Positions 59,136 to 64,000 of a DNA stretch of 64,000 nt are shown here, in pieces. Position 1 is the first letter of the stretch. Every line of letters begins with the position of its first letter. This DNA is from Anaerotignum propionicum DSM 1682 (GTDB lineage Bacteria; Bacillota; Clostridia; Lachnospirales; Anaerotignaceae), in the NCBI RefSeq assembly GCF_001561955.1, contig NZ_CP014223.1, positions 1,612,001-1,676,000 on the forward strand. The letters are read 5' to 3'. The notes below the pieces were generated by a model. The model was not told where the DNA came from and made no database searches. It worked only from the letters and a program-made list of their open reading frames with translations. Position numbers and translations under genes: made by a program.

Positions 59136-59640
59136 CTATACATAGTGCGAATACTCACACGGCAATAATTCCTTTGAGGTATATTCAGTTTTTCCTTCCT
59201 TCGTAATATTACTGAATATTGTGTAAACCGTATTGGCACTCAATCCTGTCTCCTTGCAATTTGATAAAAACGCTCATCAAAATTATCCTCTTTTTTCCCT
59301 GATCTCTAAATTCAACACCTATTTCTTTATAAAACTTCTCGTCATCTTCTTATCAAAAGTATCACGCTCAGTTGGCTGATATCATATTTTAAAAAGTAAG
59401 TAATCTCCAGAAGAACACGGTATAAGTTAGTATCATGACGAGGTAAATAGTCACATGACACAAAATCGCTTAGTGTTTTCTCATAATATTTAAACGGTGC
59501 TTTTTAACCTATGCCGGATCATATTTCTCATTCAAACTAGTTACAACCTTGCTCATTCTATGACCTAAAATATATACAACGAAGAGCCAGCCAATATTAT
59601 TTAGAGCCATACCCCAAAGGGCATAAGAAAAAGCTTTAAT
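59136..59640 (-). pseudogene. Degraded gene with membrane segments and a helix-turn-helix-like end
   Basis: Coding-like text can be followed on the minus strand over about 500 bases with several breaks: KAFSYALWGMALNNIGWLFV then VYILGHRMSKVVTSLNEKY (a membrane helix), a stop, IYLVMILTYTVFFWRLLTF, then DDEKFYKEIGVEFRDQGKKE and FDERFYQIA, a one-base shift, and KETGLSANTVYTIFSNITKE ending CEYSHYV. The joined IAKETGLSANTVY looks like a DNA-recognition helix. Family is not recognised. At least two stops and one frameshift make it non-functional. Confidence 0.5.
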
Positions 59641-59904
59641 TATTAGAACCTCTTTTCTATTAAAATCGACATATAAAAATAGATTTTCAGGTCTAATGTG
59701 TTTGTGAGAGCTACATTACCAATTAAAATTGACTGCTTTTCTCTTCAAGACTTTTAGACAGAATTCAGTCCAAATTATAACTTTTGAGACTTATATAAAA
59801 CCCACTGTATACTTTTCCGCTGGTATGCTATACGAAGATGCATAAAACAGAACACTCCTTACATTTCCACTACCCTTGTCTTTTCCTAATTCTATAGATA
59901 CAAA

Positions 59905-59942
59905 AAAAAGTTGTTTACTAATCATAAAGTAAACAACTTTTT
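59905..59942 (-). terminator. Terminator downstream of the VOC gene
   Basis: A perfect 15-bp stem (AAAAAGTTGTTTACT / AGTAAACAACTTTTT) with an 8-base loop; both strands have flanking T-runs. About 115 bases past the VOC stop. Confidence 0.7.
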
Positions 59943-60058
59943 CTATGTCATGAAAATTATATTTCTAGTTTTATATCTTTGATTTCAAAAGCTTCTAAAT
60001 TCCTGAGGATAAAGAAGAACATATCTTAAACTTTAAGATTACCTCAGTATTATAATAC

Positions 60059-60427
60059 TTATTTATATTGGAATAGTTGAACATTGAAACCACTGGGATC
60101 TTTTATGAAAAAAAATGTTGCATCAGGAGTCTCAAAAGGACCTGAGTATATTTTTATATTTTTCTCTTCTAAAGATTTAATCATATCTTCCACAGATTTA
60201 ATGGCAAACCCTATTGAGACACCTCCGCCAAAGGTGACATTATCATGATTCTCATCTTCTAAAAGTTCTACCAACGTTTCTCCATCAACCCCGTTCCCCA
60301 TGAATGCGATTTCCACTCCTTTTCCTGCTTTAAAACGGTTCACAACCTGAAGGCCAATCACTTGGGTATAGAAAGCGATGGATTCTTCTAGATTTTTCAC
60401 ATGTACTGTTGTCCATAAAAACTTCAT
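60059..60427 (-). CDS. VOC family protein (glyoxalase/bleomycin resistance fold)
   Basis: A 122-residue single vicinal-oxygen-chelate unit. It opens with FLWTTVHVKNLEESIAFYTQ and VIGLQVVNR and closes with FFIKDPSGFNVQLFQ, the beta-alpha-beta-beta-beta pattern. Metal ligands appear as His8 and the late Asp-Pro-x-Gly/Glu region, the last Glu being replaced by Gln (NVQLFQ), so it may not be a canonical lyase. AAAGGAGAG lies before the ATG. Single gene. Confidence 0.85.
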   Translation of the reverse strand: MKFLWTTVHVKNLEESIAFYTQVIGLQVVNRFKAGKGVEIAFMGNGVDGETLVELLEDENHDNVTFGGGVSIGFAIKSVEDMIKSLEEKNIKIYSGPFETPDATFFFIKDPSGFNVQLFQYK

Positions 60428-60780
60428 AATATTTATCTCTCCTTTATATAAATTGATAGAAAAGCCTAAGGTAATTTCTTCCTTAAAATATCGGAAACGC
60501 TAAGCTTCTTAGGTAAAACCAACATAAATTGAAAAAACTAAATATTTTTGTCCATATAGAAAAGAGCAAGTCTTAACAATGGGCTATTGAAGTGATCTCA
60601 GTCTTTTTATACTGCCATAATATAGTACAAATTGCAACGAAATTAAGTGGAAAAACATCTGAAAAAAATTATTGTGGTGCCATTAATTAAGATTCCTTCA
60701 ATAATTCATTATCTGCCCTTATTAATTTAATCTAAGAATACTTTCCTTTCATTATACTATATCTGTATTTAAAATGAAAA
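60428..60780. other. Spacer between hcp and the VOC gene
   Basis: No gene recognised, AT-rich. Holds the VOC promoter region, not assigned. Confidence 0.4.
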
Positions 60781-60820
60781 AGCTGTTGAATCATTGATTT
60801 TCAATAATAATTCAACAGCT
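60781..60820 (-). terminator. Terminator of hcp
   Basis: AGCTGTTGAAT / ATTCAACAGCT, 11 bp perfect, followed on the minus strand by TTTTCATTTT. About 70 bases past the hcp stop. Confidence 0.75.
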
Positions 60821-60889
60821 ATCACTCATCAAGTGTAATTTTGTTTTTTAAAAATAGTATCTGTCTCTACCTATATAATATAAAAAAAT

Positions 60890-62536
60890 TTATTTTGCCC
60901 AAATTGCTTTCAAATCATCCTCGGGAGATGAAATCGGTTTTAAATCAAATTTGTCCACCAAAACTTGCATAATATTTGGTGTAATAAATGCTGGCAATGA
61001 TGGTCCAAGGCGAATATCTTTAATTCCCAAGGAGAGCAATGCCAGAAGGATACCGACTGCCTTTTGTTCATACCAAGAAAGCACTAAGGACAGTGGTAAA
61101 TCATTCACACCACATTCAAATGCTTCAGCCAAAGCCATAGCTACCTTTACTGCAGAATAGGAATCGCTGCATTGTCCACAATCCAGCACCCTAGGAAAAC
61201 CCGCCACTGTTCCCAAATCCAGCTTGTTAAAACGGAATTTGCCGCAGGCCAATGTCAAAATAATTGTATCCTTTGGTGTTTTTTCTGCGAATTCCGTATA
61301 ATAGTTTCTGCCAGGTCTTGCCCCATCACAACCACCAATTAAGAAGAAATGTTTGATTTTTCCGCTTTTTACTGCATCAACAATCTCGTTGGCGTGGCTT
61401 AAAATCGCATGATGTGCAAAACCTATGGTAATTCTTTTTTCCGGCTCATCTTCCTGCCACCCCTTAAGTTCCAAGGCTTTCTCAATGATAGGAGTAAAAT
61501 CTTTTTTGCCATTAACCTCATCAATATGGGGACAATCAGGCATTCCAACAATGCTTGTTGTAAACAATCTGTCTTTATAACTATCCCTTGGCTTTTGTAC
61601 ACAGTTGGTGGTCATTAAAATACATCCTGGTATACCGTCAAACTCCTCCTGTTGTTTCTGCCAAGCTCCACCGTAATTGCCCACTAAATGTTTAAATTTT
61701 TTCAATTCCGGGTAGGCGTTTCCAGGGAGCATTTCGCAATGGGTATAAACATTAATGCCTTTTCCCTCTGTTTGTTCCAACAATTCTTTCAAATCCTTAA
61801 AATCATGCCCCGAAACAATAATAAATGGGCCTTTTTTCTTTGTAATCAGAACCTGTGTGGGTTCAGGATTACCAAATGCCCCTGTAACAGCTGAGTCTAA
61901 CATCGCCATACATTTTATATTTGTTTTCCCAAGTTCCATATTTAGGTTAAACAAATCTTCAACACTTAGGCTATCATCAATTGTTCCTGATAATCCTTTA
62001 TAAAAGAAGTTATTCACTTCATCATCAAATTTACCCAAAATATATGCATGATGAGCATAAGCCGCCATTCCTTTAAAACCATAAATCAATAGCTCTCTTA
62101 ATGCACGAATATCCATATCTAGCTTTTCATCAGCCATAATACCTAACTTCTCTGCATCTTCCAGCATTCCTTCCATGGTTTCCGGAGCTTTATATTTTGC
62201 AGCCTCTGGAACATTCATTATCTCGCCGACTGCTTTTTTCAATTCTTCTTTTATCTCCTCGGCCTTTTTCACATATTCTACAAATCTTGTTGGATCAAAA
62301 TTTACATTTGTCAGCGTTGAAAACATGCCGTCAACTACAAATTTGTTGATTTCGCTTCGAATTTTCAACCCTTTCTCTAAATTCTTCTGACCGTAAAACC
62401 CAACTCCCTTTAATTCGTGAATCAATACATCTTGTAAGTTTGCAACGGTGGGATTTTTCCCACATACACCTGATTTCACACAGCCTTTTCCACCTAATGT
62501 TTGTTCACATTGATAACAGAACATTGAATTATCCAT
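60890..62536 (-). CDS. hcp: Hydroxylamine reductase / hybrid cluster protein
   Basis: A 548-residue iron-sulfur enzyme that in other bacteria reduces hydroxylamine and nitric oxide. N-terminal cluster ligands are C7, C10, C19 and C25 (CYQC...GCVKSGVC), the spacing of class I Hcp of anaerobes. The hybrid-cluster ligands are in the C-terminal half (HCEMLPGNAYPELKK, TTNCVQKPRDSY, GGCDGARPGRNYY, LACGKFRFN, LDCGQCSDSYSAV). GAGGAGG lies before the ATG. An imperfect dyad CTAAT-CTAA-ATTAG lies about 25 bases upstream of the ATG, possibly regulatory. No hcr reductase is adjacent. Confidence 0.95.
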   Translation of the reverse strand: MDNSMFCYQCEQTLGGKGCVKSGVCGKNPTVANLQDVLIHELKGVGFYGQKNLEKGLKIRSEINKFVVDGMFSTLTNVNFDPTRFVEYVKKAEEIKEELKKAVGEIMNVPEAAKYKAPETMEGMLEDAEKLGIMADEKLDMDIRALRELLIYGFKGMAAYAHHAYILGKFDDEVNNFFYKGLSGTIDDSLSVEDLFNLNMELGKTNIKCMAMLDSAVTGAFGNPEPTQVLITKKKGPFIIVSGHDFKDLKELLEQTEGKGINVYTHCEMLPGNAYPELKKFKHLVGNYGGAWQKQQEEFDGIPGCILMTTNCVQKPRDSYKDRLFTTSIVGMPDCPHIDEVNGKKDFTPIIEKALELKGWQEDEPEKRITIGFAHHAILSHANEIVDAVKSGKIKHFFLIGGCDGARPGRNYYTEFAEKTPKDTIILTLACGKFRFNKLDLGTVAGFPRVLDCGQCSDSYSAVKVAMALAEAFECGVNDLPLSLVLSWYEQKAVGILLALLSLGIKDIRLGPSLPAFITPNIMQVLVDKFDLKPISSPEDDLKAIWAK

Positions 62537-62694
62537 AACTTGACCTCCTCGTCTTTACTCTAATCTAAATTAGTTTTCCAAAACGAGAGCAGACTATTCC
62601 AATAAATCTTAAAAAATCAATATAATAACAAAAAAGCTGGCAATATGATGTAATCAGAGCAAAAATATCAGTCCAGATTTATTATTTCATAACT

Positions 62695-62743
62695 GAAAAC
62701 TGTCGCCCACAAATTCTGATTGAATATGTGGAGCGACAGTTTC
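62695..62743 (-). terminator. Terminator of the GntP-family gene
   Basis: A long stem of about 20 bp with small mismatches (GAAAACTGTCGC-x-CCAC / GTGGAGCGACAGTTTC), 47 bases past the permease stop and upstream of hcp. Confidence 0.65.
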
Positions 62744-62789
62744 ATTTTCGAAGCTTTTGCCTCTTATATTCTATTGTTGAAAAAATCTA

Positions 62790-64000
62790 TTAAACAATAC
62801 CTAGAGATCCTAACGCAACAATTGCAATTGCTGCAAATGTAGGAATAACTACTGTAACCATACCAAGATGAGCATAACTTTCCTTATGTGTCATACCTGT
62901 GATGCCAAGAAGTGTGATTACCGCACCATTATGAGGCAAACTGTCCAGACCGCCGCAGGCAACAGCAGCAACTCTATGAAGAACCTGAATGTCAATTCCT
63001 CTTGCCATAGCCTGATCCATAAAGGTTTGTCCAAATGCTTCAAGGGCAATACTTACGCCACCGGAAGCAGAACCCGTGATACCTGCAAGAACTGAACTTG
63101 AAATAGCTGTTGTAACAAGAGGGTTTGAAGATATACCCATCAATGCACCACCAACAATACCAAAGGCCGCAAGGGTTTTGATAACATTACCATAACCTAC
63201 TTCACTGGCAGTGTTCATAATAGCAAGGAATGATCCCTGAACACCCTCTTTTAAAGTAGACATAATACCTTTTTTGAATCTCTTCACATTTAACGAAATT
63301 GCAAAAGCGATTGCTACAATTAAAGATAAAATTAAACTCCAGTTTCCAAGAACGGCAGAAGGAGCAATATTATATTTGTCTTGCAAGTAGGTAAAATCCA
63401 TACCTGGGAAAACAATCTTAGAAAGAACAAAGTTACCAACTAATACAATTAAAATTGGAATAATTGCTGTACCAAAACTAGGTAAATCATTTGAATCTAC
63501 AGTGTTTAAGTTTTCATTAGGATGATTACCATAACCTTCGCCAGCTTTTTTTGCCTTAATAGCTCTTGAAATGATCCAAAGAGTGCCCCCAAAGAACATA
63601 ATCAGTGCTGCTATAATACCTAAGACAGGTGCAGCAAAAAGATCAGTACCTAAATATTTCATTGGGATAGCATTCTGAATCTGTGGTGAACCAGGCAGTG
63701 CTGACATAGAGAAAGTAAGTGTACACATACCAATGGTAGCTGGCAACAATCTCTTTGGTATATTAGCTTCTCTAAATAAAGCAGCGCCAATTGGATAAAG
63801 AGCAAATGCTGCAACGAACATGGAAACACCACCATATACGATGATACCGCCAGCAATTACAATAGCCCAAATCTCTTTGCCTTTCCCAACTTTTTTAGCG
63901 ATAAACATAGCAATGGAATTCGCTGTTCCCGTGTCATCCATTACCTTACCAAACAACGCACCTAATAAAAATACAGGATAGTAATTCTTTACGTAGTTTG
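62790..64000 (-). CDS. GntP-family permease, N-terminus beyond window
   Basis: A membrane transporter, open through the window end, with about 403 residues visible and the start outside. LLGALFGKVMDDTGTANSIA, GGVSMFVAAFALYPIGAAL and NIPKRLLPATIGMCTLTFSM, then SALPGSPQIQNAIPM, are typical of GntP/gluconate:H+ symporters and the related clostridial family with unknown organic-acid substrates. The late block GGLDSLPHNGAVITLLGITG (residues near 340) is also typical. About ten hydrophobic helices are visible. Substrate could be gluconate, glycerate or a hydroxy acid. Confidence 0.85.
   Translation of the reverse strand, partial: NYVKNYYPVFLLGALFGKVMDDTGTANSIAMFIAKKVGKGKEIWAIVIAGGIIVYGGVSMFVAAFALYPIGAALFREANIPKRLLPATIGMCTLTFSMSALPGSPQIQNAIPMKYLGTDLFAAPVLGIIAALIMFFGGTLWIISRAIKAKKAGEGYGNHPNENLNTVDSNDLPSFGTAIIPILIVLVGNFVLSKIVFPGMDFTYLQDKYNIAPSAVLGNWSLILSLIVAIAFAISLNVKRFKKGIMSTLKEGVQGSFLAIMNTASEVGYGNVIKTLAAFGIVGGALMGISSNPLVTTAISSSVLAGITGSASGGVSIALEAFGQTFMDQAMARGIDIQVLHRVAAVACGGLDSLPHNGAVITLLGITGMTHKESYAHLGMVTVVIPTFAAIAIVALGSLGIV

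Overview
The window comes from a low-GC, spore-forming, anaerobic Firmicute, most likely class Clostridia (perhaps Lachnospirales; this is inferred from gene content only). Support comes from a Csp protease/SleC spore germination cluster, a spore photoproduct lyase-family gene, ferredoxin-dependent 2-oxoacid oxidation, a hybrid cluster protein, the anaerobic ThiH route to thiazole, strong AGGAGG-type ribosome binding sites and AT-rich spacers. There is no phage, no CRISPR array and no intact insertion sequence. Several decayed gene fragments lie in the spacers.

Layout. 1-5.4 kb: topA (cut by the window edge), dprA, the divergent comM/yifB and a DUF1275 membrane protein. 5.5-9.4 kb: a dCache-type chemoreceptor with an unusual leader, and an HD-GYP phosphodiesterase. 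9.7-14.8 kb: a germination operon with a small unknown gene, two subtilisin-like Csp proteases that both keep their catalytic triads, and the cortex hydrolase SleC. 14.9-18.6 kb: a chemoreceptor overlapping an EAL-CBS-GGDEF protein. 19-21.6 kb: a phospholipid operon (flippase-like protein, pssA, psd). 22-24.5 kb: an AEC transporter and two pseudogene remnants. 24.5-31.7 kb: the operon iorA-iorB-CoA-transferase-aminotransferase-brnQ, with a divergent GntR regulator and a perfect 11-bp dyad just downstream of the operon promoter. 32-34 kb: a small secreted protein and a nitronate monooxygenase-like enzyme. 34.5-39.9 kb: two TPP-riboswitch-controlled thiamine units (thiC; thiS-F-G-H-E). 40.1-43.9 kb: bioY-bioB-bioD-bioA behind a BirA-type operator. 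44-53.2 kb: an MBL-fold hydrolase, an RND efflux pump with adaptor and TetR regulator, a 1-Cys peroxiredoxin, an SPL-family protein and a PNPOx-fold protein. 53.3-58.9 kb: a complete 16S-23S-5S rRNA operon on the minus strand with tandem promoters and no spacer tRNA. 59-64 kb: a degraded gene, a VOC protein, hcp and a GntP-family permease cut by the window end.

How genes work together. The ior operon reads as an oxidative amino-acid fermentation module: uptake (BrnQ), transamination, ferredoxin-linked oxidative decarboxylation to an acyl- or aryl-acetyl-CoA, and CoA transfer to release the acid. The germination operon has the protease-to-pro-SleC logic known from Clostridium. Biotin genes here cover only the steps from KAPA onward plus uptake. 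Thiamine genes cover both precursor branches and their joining, but no thiD is in the window.

Start codons were chosen from ribosome binding site spacing and gene overlaps. All functional calls rest on motifs read by eye, without database searches.
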